NCBI GenBank assembly: GCA_012295275.1
Contig: CM022678.1
Coordinates: 12,380,829 to 12,420,828, forward strand
Length of the DNA stretch: 40,000 nucleotides
Source of the DNA: Chrysomallon squamiferum
Taxonomy: Eukaryota; Mollusca; Gastropoda; Neomphalida; Peltospiridae
Direction: 5' to 3'
The notes below the pieces were generated by a model. It saw only the letters and a program-made list of their open reading frames with translations. It ran no database searches and was not told the DNA's origin. Shown piece after piece: positions 29,181 to 39,415 of the stretch; within the stretch, counting starts at the first letter, position 1, and every line of letters starts with the position of its first letter. The translations under genes and the position numbers were made by a program.

Positions 29181-29595
29181 GTTACCAGGTGTGTTCAGGG
29201 GACACCGACCGTTCCTCAGTTCTGATCTAACAAAATAATCTCCGGGTTTTTATAAGAAAGAAAAAGAACTCGAGTTATTTGGCGACGTGTTACGAACCTT
29301 GCCGCTAGACGTCTGTCGTCAGATCATTCTGTGAAACAAGAACCCGTAACACCACTCTCGAGCTGATCATTAAAGTATGAATAATAGTTAGTCAAAAAGG
29401 AAAAGAATAATGAGAACGTTACGACGGCAACGACGGCGGCATTAGCAGAGATAATAATAATATATTTTAGTATAGATTAGACACGGAAAGAAAACAAAAA
29501 TAATACGAATAAAAAACCAAAAGAAATAATGAAGTGTACTGGAATAACGTTAGGAACAACGCCGGTACAACGGCGACGGCGACATTAATATATAC
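29180..29595. other. CpG-rich island-like stretch with an internal duplication
   Basis: CpG clusters (GGCGACGTGTTACG, GAACGTTACGACGGC, ACGACGGCGGC, GCGACGGCGAC) in an otherwise CpG-poor region. GAACGTTACGACGGCAACG at 29414 and TAACGTTAGGAACAACGCCGG at 29544 share an order of blocks ending in CATTA. A short TGTTACG...CGTAACA inverted pair brackets 29289-29353. It could be a promoter or first exon, or a young element; there is no long frame. Confidence 0.4.
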
Positions 29596-29937
29596 ACACA
29601 CACACAACACATATTTAAAGTTTATATGTGATGTGATTTCATATCATTAAATTTATTATTTTAAATTTTTTTGCTGTTTTATTGTGTCATAGCTTTTTAA
29701 ACTTATATTTTTTTTCAGTTATTGTTATTATCAGTTTTACTTTTTCTTTATCTATATTGTTGTTGTTGTTGTTTGATGTTGTTGGCGGTGTTGTTAGGTA
29801 CTCAAAAGTAATTTTCAGTTTAGGAAATAAAGGTTGACTACAGTTAACTATAACTAGATCTTTTTATCAAACAAAGGTTTTAAAATTGTGAGTCAAATTG
29901 TTCGAAGTTATGGATTTTTTTACTATAAAATAAAAAT

Positions 29938-29981
<44 letters not shown>

Positions 29982-30880
29982 TATAGAATTATTAAAAAAA
30001 TAAATTAGTCTGAGTTTGAACAACTACTCAGAGCGATTTGTTACCCTGTTAACAATTACTAATCGTTAGTAACTTTCCCCCTCTTACAAACGTTAAACGT
30101 GTTCTGTTTATTCGATAAAAACAGTACATTATTTATTTTTTTATAAGAAATAATTATTCAGCTATTTCTAATACAGTGGAAATCACAACGTTAGTTAACC
30201 GAGTCAAACCTGAAATCTCCAATTCAGAAATTATAGCTCGACCAACTCATTTATTATTATTATTACATATGATCATTGCTGTCGTTGTTATGAGAGGCTG
30301 AGAAATACAGTTAAGGTTATAACTGTCTCATTATTTTAAAGTGTGTACAACAACAACAAAAAAAATTTGTACTTGCAAGTTATTATTTTATTGTTTTGGA
30401 GAGACTGTCACGGATCGTAAGAAAACATCAGTGAATAAATATTTTAGATTTCTGTTTTACCCTCTGGCATCGTGTTATGATGGCCAAGTGATTCTGTTTG
30501 ATTTTATATTTTAATTAATAATTAATTTAGTTGTTGTTATTGTTCTAGCAGTACAATAAGAAGCTTTATTTGATTACAGTCGGAACCAGTCGACTCAGGT
30601 CTAGTTTAGAAATAGCCGTGTATTTCTTTTTTCTTTTTTTTTTCGGGTTATATATTATTTCTTATGAGTTAAGATTTATTACAAAGGGTAGAAATATAAA
30701 ATTAATTAATTATTTAATGAACGATTAAAGAAAAGAAAACATTTCTTAACAGATAAAAAACCAGAGAAAAATAATAACAACAACAATCACAATAATAAAT
30801 AGATAATATTAACAATAAAACAAAATTTACATAATAATTGTGACACATCAGTTTACAAGTGGTTTGATGTCAACAACATA
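29596..30880. other. AT-rich stretch, no gene seen
   Basis: (AC)n at 29939-29977, TGT repeats near 29758-29772, scattered A/T runs. No supported exon. Confidence 0.45.
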
Positions 30881-31285
30881 TACTCTTCAAAAAAGTCGGG
30901 AACTCGAATAAGAAATTGCAATTGCTAAACTGGTTTAAGGTTATATTAGCTGCGGGGAATGATAACAGCGAATTACTTGGTCAAACATTACAGCTGGTAG
31001 TTCAGTGGGTTTTAAAACCTCCAATGACGACTGGGGTCAAAGAAGAAATTTGAAATTTGAAATGCTACGACCACGATGCATAAGACATTCATTCAGTGGA
31101 CAAGGTATACTGCGTACAAGTCTCCCAGTGGTCATTTGACAGCATTTGTTCCGCTGCTCTTGCCTCGGTAGTACTTCCCAGAGATGACCTTTCTTTGCAC
31201 AATATGGATTGGATGTACTGTCTGTGTCAAAAATAACTCATATTAACATTAATATTTCAAGTTTCCCCACTTTTTGTAAATAGTA
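30881..31285. mobile_element. 405-bp element with ~30-bp terminal inverted repeats and TA flanks
   Basis: Left end TACTCTTCAAAAAAGTCGGG then AACTCGAA. The reverse complement of the right end is TACTATTTACAAAAAGTGGG then GAAACTTGAA. The two align over about 30 bases with a few changes and small gaps. TA lies just outside both ends (30879-30880, 31286-31287), as for Tc1/mariner-type insertions. The interior is CpG-containing with no intact transposase frame, so it is a non-autonomous or gutted copy. Superfamily is inferred only from the TA flank. Confidence 0.6.
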
Positions 31286-31289
31286 TATA

Positions 31290-31780
31290 TAGGATCTTGT
31301 AAACAAAATAAATTATTATGCTAAAGGATTTAATTATAAAATTTAGTTATTAAACTGAGTAATAACGCTGACTGGAGACCGATTAGTACAGTGGTAAAAC
31401 AAAATGTATATATGTTTTTCCTCTTATCATAGTTTTCTTTCCTAATATACTAACCGATCAATTTTTCTTCCATTAATATAATTTCTAAAGAAAGTTTCCC
31501 CTATTCAATTAGAAAAGCAGTATATTAATTGACTTGCAGGAAAATTCTAATCAAACTGAGTAAAATACTATTTATTAAAGCTTAATAATTTTTAAACTTT
31601 CTTCTTCTTTTTTATAACATTTAACATAAAAAATTTACAAACAATGAAAATAATATTTACATATATTTTCATTTTATTATTTGAATATTTTGCTTCATTT
31701 TAATAAATATTGTTTTTTCTTTTTTTCTTTTCTTATCTTAATATTTAATTAAATTATTTTTATTTGTTACATATTTGAAA
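31290..31780. other. AT-rich stretch, no gene seen
   Basis: Stop-dense sequence without clear repeats. Confidence 0.4.
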
Positions 31781-31988
31781 TGAGTTGGTAAGGAAGTTAT
31801 TGGAACTGTGGCCAAACCTGTGTGAGGAGTGTTTGAGTTGACGTCTGCTCTGGTGAATGCTGTCATAGATTCCAGTCACAGACAGAACACACCTTGAATC
31901 CATCCCCACAGATGTGCTAGGACCATACTGAAAACCAACATCATTTCAGCAGCTGCTGTTCTGTCAATAACAGTTACTATACAGAAAG
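31781..31988 (+). other. Possible non-coding (5' UTR) exon
   Basis: About 200 bases of balanced composition (GTGGCCAAACCTGTGTGAGG, CCATCCCCACAGATGTGCTA) ending in a donor-like GAAAG/GTAATA at 31988/31989. It is stop-interrupted in all plus frames, as a 5' UTR exon would be. It lies upstream of a signal-like start at 32406. Speculative. Confidence 0.25.
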
Positions 31989-32390
31989 GTAATATTCTTT
32001 CTCATATATTTTTATATATTAATGATACACAGCACATCTGAGAGAAAACCTGCTCATTTGTTAGCAGAACATACGACATCACACACAGATCTTTTAAACA
32101 TAACAGTTCTTTAAATTTAATTTTTGGAATATATTTTATGTTTATTTATTTATGTTGTTTGTTGGTTGTTATTGTGGGGGGGGGTTTGTTGGAGGATTTG
32201 TGTGAATTTTTGTTATTATTATTATTATGTTTTATTTTATTTTATTTCTGATTTCAGATTTTTACATTTAATTAATTAATTAATTAATTAATTTTTTATT
32301 TATTTATTTATTTATGATATTTATGATATTACTTTGTTTTTGTGTTTATTGTTATTAATACCTATTTAAATTAAACTGAATTGATTTCAG

Positions 32391-32534
32391 AAAAAAACAT
32401 CTAAAATGTTATATCTATTTTCATTTTTATTGCGTGAAGATCAGCTGTGTTGGGTCAGTGCAAGAGAAAATAAAAATCTCTACATGGATGCTCACAGGAA
32501 AATAGGTTTACCTTCTCTTACTGTTTGTTTATAA
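32391..32534 (+). CDS. Small frame with start codon, possible first coding exon
   Basis: An acceptor-like AACTGAATTGATTTCAG is followed by 15 bases and then ATG at 32406. It reads MLYLFSFLLREDQLCWVSAR, ENKNLYMDAHRKIGLPSLTV and C-L before the stop (42 residues). The first nine residues are hydrophobic but short for a signal peptide. It could be a coding exon with a donor inside (GTCAGT after CW) or a chance frame. Placement as the start of the EGF-type gene downstream is inference. Confidence 0.25.
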   Translation, partial: KKTSKMLYLFSFLLREDQLCWVSARENKNLYMDAHRKIGLPSLTVCL

Positions 32535-33261
32535 CTCTGTAGCAGACAATATTGTACTTTGGTGTTTATATACTTGCAAAACCGTCAGTTTTAATAAATA
32601 CTGTTAATTTTTATTGCAGTATTATTTAAAACTATAGGGGATTATTTAATTTTTATGACTGCGAACTTCATGACTGAGAAATCAAATCTGAAAATTATAT
32701 ATATATATATATATATGACCAAGGAACAAATTTTTAAATAAATGTAGAACTGTCAAACTGATTTTGTTGTATGTGGAAAAGTCCGTGTTTTATTTTTTTC
32801 CAAATATTTATATAATCAAATGTTCAAAATATATCTAAATTATGTAATAGTATGTTATATTGCAGCCAGTGCTGCTACACGTATGATGAGATTTAGTTTT
32901 TAACTTTAAAACTTAATAAACTTCAACAGATTTATCAAAGCTGACAGGTAGTTATCATTCAGTTTATTATTTTAAAAACCAAAATACTTGTTTATTTACA
33001 CATTTTCTTCTTCTTCTTCTTCTTCTTATTATTATTTATTATCAGAAACATAAAATGAATTTTTCAACTATCAAATAAAAGATCTCAATCAAAACAAAGA
33101 AAATATTAGAACTCAGTCCACTGCAGTTTTTACAGTTACAACAGATTTCAAATAAATACAATGTTTACAATCATAGATTTGTAGAGAAATTCTTGAGAAC
33201 TCACAGAAAGCAAATGGTTTATCTAAAAATAATAACATAACATGAAATAAACTTTAACTGC
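32535..33261. other. AT-rich stretch, no gene seen
   Basis: (TA)n at 32697-32716 and (CTT)n at 33007-33028; nothing else supported. Confidence 0.45.
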
Positions 33262-33345
33262 TTATAGAACATGATCCACAGTAAGACGAATCATCAGTCC
33301 AAATTTGTGATCCATGCTTACATCAATTCTTCCATCCACTGTTAT
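33262..33345 (-). CDS. Candidate terminal exon, 28 codons, strand uncertain
   Basis: Minus strand: after the acceptor-like GTTATTGAATCTGTAG it reads ITVDGRIDVSMDHKFGLM then IRLTVDHVL and stop TAA; the frame upstream is closed by the TAG in the acceptor. The plus strand over the same bases also reads plausibly (KTNHQSKFVIHAYINSS then IHCYLQIQ) after GATCCACAG, but lacks a donor. I prefer minus because it ends cleanly. No partner exon was found, and it would be nested in the plus-strand gene proposed here. Confidence 0.3.
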   Translation of the reverse strand: MTVDGRIDVSMDHKFGLMIRLTVDHVL

Positions 33346-33856
33346 CTACAGATTCAATAACTGATCCAGTGGATCACAGGCATAACACAGCAGAACAAAA
33401 TATTGTTGAAAACTATTATTCTTTTTAAAACTAAAATTTTATTAAGATTTATTGTGAAATTAATTAACTCCAAGATAAATTATCCAGAAATAAGTTAATC
33501 AGTATTACAAAAATAAAAAAAATAAAAAATAAAATAGTATAAAATAAATTAAAGAAAGCAAATATTTGGGAATATAGCTGTAATAGAAAGTAAATAATAA
33601 TAAATATCTGGTCTTTTCAATATAATAGCTATTGAAACAGCCCTATTAGTTTGTTTATTTATTTATTTATCATATTTAAAACAAGAAAAATTAACTTTAT
33701 AAATATTTAAAGTAAAAATAGTTCTCACACGAACCTAATTTTATTAACTATTTATCAAGTTATTACTCTGTTTGTTTCTCACAAAAATAATTACATAATT
33801 TGTACAAATTAATTGTGGTTTGAGACCAACATGGGGTTTCCTGTCTATTGCCGCAG

Positions 33857-33874
33857 ATCGTCAGATCATCTCAG
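33857..33874 (+). other. Possible 18-nt micro-exon
   Basis: CTGTCTATTGCCGCAG precedes and GTATGT follows ATCGTCAGATCATCTCAG (reads IVRSSQ). Both sites are good consensus matches; length is a multiple of three. Without neighbours it stays a candidate. Confidence 0.25.
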
Positions 33875-34033
33875 GTATGTGTTTACAATTAACCCAGATT
33901 CTGCAAATTAGGACAGTTTTAATGTATTCATTTCTGAGCTAAAAATGAAATTAAGAAAAATAACCATAATAATTATAAATAAATAACTGCTATAATAATT
34001 TTAAAAAATCACGAAAATAGAAAAAGAAATGTT

Positions 34034-34038
34034 ATAAA

Positions 34039-34121
<83 letters not shown>

Positions 34122-34139
34122 AATAAATAAATAAATAAA
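34034..34139 (+). repeat. (AAAT)n-(AAT)n-(AAAT)n compound microsatellite
   Basis: Over 100 bases of uninterrupted AAAT and AAT units, the longest simple repeat in the window. Confidence 0.95.
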
Positions 34140-34277
34140 ATAAGTTAAATTATTATTATTTTTTTTTAAATACGATTACAAGGACCCATATCTATTTTGA
34201 AAAACAAGCAAAAAGAAGATAAAAACAAAACAAAACAATAAAAATAAAAATAACAACAAAACAAACAATACAAAACA

Positions 34278-34450
34278 ACAATAATTCTTCAGCGCAATAT
34301 ATATTCAGGACTCGATAATCTCCGTGTATTCGGCCGGGATAATCCGAATGGTCACGATCAGTTTTACGATGCTGGGTCAGCGAGTCTCGCGGTTTTGTTT
34401 ATCAAGACTACAGTTACTATATGCATATCCGGTCTATAAAATGAGTGTTT
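34278..34450 (+). repeat. Repeat family C, copy 2 (CpG-rich, open frame)
   Basis: Counterpart of 19145-19250. In one plus frame it reads LDNLRVFGRDNPNGHDQFYD then AGSASLAVLFIK after an acceptor-like CAATAATTCTTCAG (ends 34291). The 19-kb copy aligns in protein as FG*DDANGH-SQ, so the shared unit may once have been coding. A second plus frame is also open for about 60 codons. It could be a gene exon, a decayed gene copy or an element part. Confidence 0.45.
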
Positions 34451-34514
34451 ATAAACATAGAGCCTTAGACTTAGAGGTGTTCGAAAATTAAGGTAAAGTC
34501 GCATGTGAAGTTGT

Positions 34515-34690
34515 TTTTTTTTACTTATTATTTTTCAGTTTGTTATGAGTCTGATGATTATTATTATTTTTGTTGTTATTGTTGTTGTTGCTCTTGTTGT
34601 TGTTACCATTTTTGGATCAGTTTATTTATTTGAGAACAATAACAATAACAGCTAATGAACATTAACTGTAATAATTGTATCTACGTAAAT
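34515..34690 (+). repeat. Split duplication, copy 2, left half
   Basis: Matches 2885-3055, including the TTG-rich stretch and GGATCAGTTTATTTATTT then CATTAACTGTAATAATTGTA. Confidence 0.8.
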
Positions 34691-36082
34691 AAACACATAC
34701 ATACTGACAAAATACCCTCATATACATACATACACATATGTATTTACCCAGATGTACATGCATACCACTGCATTCGGATTATTCTCATTGTGCAGTCTAA
34801 ACGTAACAAGCCAGAATATTGATTCCTATATAAATACATATACGCAAATATATCTATAGCAATATTTACACACAAATGTTCATACACAGATAGGAGGCGC
34901 GTACACGCACACGCACACACGTGTATTAAACTACTGTTTTAATGTTTGCTTTTCTTCTTATTATTGTCCTACTTCATTATTAGTACTACTACTAATACCA
35001 CCACTACCAATATTATTATTATTATTATTATTAATGACATTGTTAAACAGATATACAGATATCATATAAGGATAAACACACACACACACACAAAAGAAAA
35101 AAACGATATATTCCTAGATATATACAGAAATGTATACGTAATAGATATACAGACACAAAAGATATACTTCTATAGATTATTTTTTATCTGAAAAATCTAA
35201 AACAAAAATACCACCAAACTCCTTTTTAGTCACCCTGGTTATTGATCGTGGAATTGTAACAAGAGATGAAATATATTTCCCAATAATTTACAATTGCCGC
35301 AACGTTGATGTTGGTAAAATTATGAGCAATATTTTAACTTACAGACTGCTATGAAAAATCCACTAACAGCTCGTCCCGTCAAAGCTTATAGAAAAATACA
35401 TTTTAGTCTCTACACCATTTTTGGAATAATACGGGGTTTATGAGTTCATGACTGAACTTAGATAATCAGACGCACATAAGTCAGAGAAATTTCATTGCTT
35501 TAATTCACACATACAAAATGGAATTAAGTTTTGGTTTGTTTACCATCCCCAAATGCTGAACATAAACAGTTGGAAATATGTTAGATTGGGAAATAAATTT
35601 AATTTCGTGACAGAGAATAATAACATTTACTTATTTTGATTTATTACACAGTTTGTGTTTATGTTAATTTATATTATTTCCTATAACCTATTTTCTTTAC
35701 TTTTTTATTATTATTATTATTATTATAATATGACGTTGATAGAATGAACATAGTTGATCTCTCTCCTGATCGAGCTAACTCAATCATGCACAATAAAAAC
35801 ACATCAGTGTGGCCCTCCAGTTTGGTTTCCAGTTTAATATCTAGTAACTTTGTAAATCTAGCACAACACATACACACATGCACGCATGCTCGCAATCACA
35901 CACATACTAAAACAGACACAATAATGTTGTTAATAGGTTTTTAACAAGATTTATATTATCTATATGATCATGATACTTTTGGTGGGATCTGTAGTGCTGT
36001 ATTTAACCTGTCAGGACATCTGACCTTTGACCGCGCACAGTGATGAATGACCAATGCACTGTTTTAATGCTTTAGGTGAGGT
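34691..36082. other. 1.39-kb segment separating the halves of the split duplication
   Basis: Absent between the matching halves at 3055-3065. Contains TACA repeats, (AC)n (35081-35092), (ATT)n (35009-35033, 35706-35728) and an exon-like frame (35230-35355). It is either an insertion here or a deletion in copy 1; no flanking duplication was made out. Confidence 0.6.
35230..35355 (+). CDS. Exon-like frame, faint ZP-domain flavour
   Basis: After CCAAACTCCTTTTTAG the frame reads TLVIDRGIVTRDEIYFPIIY then NCRNVDVG, where a donor-like G/GTAAAA (35313/35314) would give an 84-nt exon with both ends in phase 1. Without splicing it continues KIMSNILTYRLL to TGA. The pattern xIVTRDxIYFxIxYNC recalls the strand before a conserved Cys in the N-terminal half of zona pellucida domains, which pair with EGF repeats in secreted matrices. 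This is a weak resemblance from memory. Confidence 0.3.
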
Positions 36083-36300
36083 AGAAATATGGTCACTCGT
36101 ATGACACAGTATGTATAATCCGCACTGCATGCTTTATCTTCTAGCCGACTTTTGATGTCTCATTTAAAGTGTGCCAGCCACAGGCCCACAACTTGAGGCT
36201 TGTTTGCTTCAGCTTTTGGTTTGAGGTTTGGTTTGAGTGTTATTTGAGTGTTAGCTTGTATTGAAGAACTTTTTCAATCCTCACAGTTTAGTTAAAAACA
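36083..36300 (+). repeat. Split duplication, copy 2, right half
   Basis: About 90% identical to 3065-3300 (GCATGCTTTATCTTCTAGC, TTAAAGTGTGCCAGCCACAG, TGAGTGTTATTTGAGTGTTA). The minus-strand frame ending VGLWLAHFK-stop is kept in both copies. Confidence 0.8.
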
Positions 36301-37662
36301 ATGTAACAAAAAAAAATAAAAAAATTGAAACACGCTTTAAGATGTTTATAAACAGATAACTGTCTGTTCACAGCAACAAGGTAAGGCTATCAGTATCACA
36401 GCCAATATTCAAGTGTAAAAAGCAAATACAAGAAATCGTGAAACAAAATTTACGAAAAGAAAAGAAACAGAATTATGCATAATATTATGGATAACACCAT
36501 ACAAATTGTATTTGACACAAGCAATTATTATTATTTTTTTTAATATGATTCGTTAAATGATTATAAATATATGTAACAAAAATTTCAAAATTACTGGTTG
36601 TAAATCATAATGAAAATCAAATGAAATTAAGTGAAATGTATATATATATTATATATATTTAAATGCAATACAAACAATAAGTGGAATCAGAGTGAATTCA
36701 TATGAAAATTGAGACAGAAAAAGTACATTTTTAATCAATTAAATGCTGTGAAAATGCTTTATGAATGAAAATGTGGTGAGAAAAAATAGGGATGGACAAA
36801 TCAGGATAGGGGAATAACCTACGATGATGATATATCTCACATTTGTACATGTAAGGAAAAATAAATTAAAATAATGATAAAATAAATAAAATTAAATATA
36901 TATATATATATATAAAAATTAAAAATTAAATTAAAAATATTGTGAAACCGCTTTCATTCTATAATATTAACATCACTAAAATTAAAAAATAATAATAATT
37001 AAAAAAATAAAGAAACAAAAAAAAGGAAAAAAGAATTTTATTAAAAATATTAATCTATGCAGTTATGCAGTCTATAATAAAGCATAAAACAAACAAGTGT
37101 AATATTAGATTTAACTATTACTTTTCTACTAATTATTATTTATTTTATATTCTATTTTTATTTTAAAGAGGTATTTTTTCTTATTATATTTTAAAATTTA
37201 AAAACAAAATTAATAATCATTATTATTACAATGATGAAGATAGGAATAGTATTTTACAATTGTGCATTCAAATATAATAAATAAATAAATATAATAATAA
37301 AAATATCATTTTATAATTGTTATTAACTTTTATTCAAAATTAAGAGAATGTTTATTTAACACAGAAAATCAGTTTTCAGTGACTAAGAAATTAACATTGT
37401 TAAAAACAACAAAAAAGAAACAAAAACAAACCCTATTTTTAAACAGATATTTATTAATTAATTCATTCATTCATGTAAAAGATCATTTTTTTAATAGTTG
37501 AATGAATGCTTGGTATCATTCTTAAACTAACAATGAGAAAAGCTACATCTGTTCTTGTTATTTTAATTGTGACCAAATTTGATAAAATTATAAGGTATTT
37601 TATTTTCATTTGTGTCAGAATATAATAAAGTTATAAAAATATTTTATGTTCAGTTGTGACAG
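36301..37662. other. AT-rich intron-like stretch
   Basis: (TA)n at 36640-36658 and 36897-36913 and several AAAT runs; no supported exon until 37663. Confidence 0.45.
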
Positions 37663-37767
37663 TGCTGCAGTGAACAGTTCGTGTGAACAGGGCTGCAGGG
37701 TGCATGACACAGTGGAGCAGTGTTTGTGTAGAAATGTTTACCTTGAATTCAGACAAAACATGCTCAG
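37663..37767 (+). CDS. EGF exon (Cys 2-6), 105 nt with one surplus A
   Basis: Acceptor TTCAGTTGTGACAG, donor GTGAGT. Reads AAVNSSCEQGCRVHDTVEQ then CLCRNVYLEF. The annotated frame continues RQNML, but with three instead of four A at 37755-37758 it reads RQTCS and ends one base into the codon completed by the next exon (G+AT = Asp). This restores the sixth EGF cysteine and the DTNEC junction at once. Confidence 0.6.
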
Positions 37768-39063
37768 GTGAGTCAGTTCTATCTGGTTCTCAGGTTAAAT
37801 TGTTCACTTCAAGCATTCTTAGTTTATTCATATTTTGAGTTTAAAGTGTTATCTCTTTCAATCTGAATGGCCAGCATTTCTAACATTATTATTATTTTTT
37901 TTTTTTCAGTTATTTTTTCGCTGAATGATGTTATGCTCTTTATATATTCAGGAATTCAGTTTGTAGCTTGGGACTGCATTAGCAGCTTTTGTGCTATTCA
38001 AATAGTTACATTAAACGTTTCATTTCTGGAATTAAGAAAACATTTCAAAGCAGTTAATAGTGTTTAAGAAACTTATCAGAATTTATGAATAATTTTAATT
38101 TTTATTAATAATAGTTATATCTGTATAACTTAAACTTGACTAATTTTATAAACTGCTCAAAACCTCTCAGAATCTATGAATTTTAAATTTCAGTTAATCC
38201 ATATATTTCTTATAAATAATTTGTGGGTAAATGATATTTGAGTAATTTCAGAAACTTGTCAAAAGTTTAATTGTTGTTAATGAGTGAGATATGATTTATC
38301 TGTTTCTCTCTTTCAGATACAAATGAATGTATTGAAAAATATTATCACAGGTACCTGTATGGATGTTTATAAATGGGAAACTGACAAAATTATTTGTAGA
38401 GGTATATATAAATATTAATATCACACACATATCAACACATGCAGATGCAAAGATTCACACACATTAAAACACACAAACACAAACCTCCATATACATACAT
38501 AAACAGTGAATTGAATCAAATTAAATCAGTGAAATGAAATTAAATGAAATGAATAAAATGCTGTGCAGAGAAATACAATGAAATACAGTAAATGAAATGA
38601 AATGAAATAATAATAAAATAAATGAAATGAAATAAAATACAATGAAATACAGTAAATGAACTGTACAAACGTAACTGAAATAAATTAAATTAACTAATGA
38701 TAAAATACATAAAAATTAATGAAATAAAATTAAATAAAATACAATAAAATGATTCACAGTGAAATGAAATGAAATAAATGCAATACAATGCTAATTTAAT
38801 TTGAATTTATCTGCGGAATAAATGGCTTTTTAACATTAAGTAAAAAAATCATGAAAATAATTAAATCACAACCCATCCTATTTGAATCATATCAACCTTC
38901 ATTTTACATGGTAAATTGTATAATATTGTTTATACAAGTCTTAATATTATTTTAATTTTAATAATAATGTTGTTGTTTTTTTGTGGGTTTTTTCAGGTTT
39001 CTTTATAATAAGCTTGTTTTGAGAATGAAAGAAAAGATGAGAAGTGACATTGATTCTAAGTGA
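37663..39063 (+). CDS. 3' end of a secreted EGF-repeat protein gene (three exons)
   Basis: EGF-like domains are disulphide-bonded extracellular modules used in matrix and receptor proteins. Seen: exon 37663-37767, exon 38317-38350 and terminal exon 38997-39063, all with good GT/AG sites. The first gives C-x3-C-x8-C-x-C-x10-C, the second D-T-N-E-C (the start of a calcium-binding-type EGF), and the last reads FLYNKLVLRMKEKMRSDIDS-K and stops at TGA (39061-39063). Phases agree across the 34-nt exon and the terminal exon (AG+G). The first junction fits only if the AAAA at 37755-37758 loses one A. A cassette of 104 + 34 nt equals 46 codons, one EGF repeat. The protein ends soon after the last repeat starts, without a membrane segment. 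The upstream extent is unknown. Confidence 0.6.
38317..38350 (+). CDS. EGF exon (Asp-x-Asn-Glu-Cys), 34 nt
   Basis: Acceptor TGTTTCTCTCTTTCAG, donor GTACCT. Reads (D)TNECIEKYYH plus AG. The D-x-N-E-C start is typical of calcium-binding EGF domains. Confidence 0.6.
38516..38790 (+). repeat. Degenerate GAAAT/AAAATACA repeat stretch
   Basis: About 270 bases of imperfect TGAAA/AAATA pentamer-like units inside the last intron; the block GAAATACAATGAAATACAGTAAATGAA occurs in part twice (about 38570 and 38640). Confidence 0.65.
38997..39063 (+). CDS. Terminal exon of the EGF-type gene
   Basis: Acceptor TTGTGGGTTTTTTCAG, 22 codons to TGA. The leading G completes AGG (Arg) with the two bases left by the 34-nt exon. 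The tail is basic with alternating Lys/Met. Confidence 0.5.
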
Positions 39064-39409
39064 CTTGTTGTGTTTATCTCCAAGTTCGTCAAGTTTTCTC
39101 ACTGTACTGAACAAACTAAACAGAAGAAACAGCAGAAGATAAAACCACAACAAATATGAAGAACTGAACACTTGAAGAATATTGAGAATTTCTAGAAAGT
39201 TCCACATCAAAAGAATAATTCAGAAACAGTTACTTGTTAAGTGGACATTACTTACTGAATTATTTATAATTATTATGTTTTTCTTCAAATTCATTTATTA
39301 ACCAGGACAGAATGTGTGGACCAGACAGTCAAGTTTGTTGAGGCTTTTTACTAGTATTATCTTTTCATATGAAAAAGTTGTTTTTTCTTACTGATTACTT
39401 TCCAGTTCA

Positions 39410-39415
39410 AATAAA
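39410..39415 (+). promoter_or_regulatory. Polyadenylation signal of the EGF-type gene
   Basis: AATAAA about 350 bases after the stop, followed by a T-rich stretch. A second candidate lies at 39600-39605 after a partly duplicated context (GAAAAAGTTGTTTT...TTCAAATAAA). Confidence 0.5.

Noticed and set aside
29289-29353. 65-bp TGTTACG...CGTAACA segment as a solo LTR
   Set aside because: Far too short for an LTR and no target-site duplication at its edges.
35674-35944. Overlapping frames on both strands near 35.7-35.9 kb
   Set aside because: Partly ACAC and (ATT)n derived; neither has supported splice sites, though LLDIKLETKLEGHTDVF on the minus strand may be an element relic.
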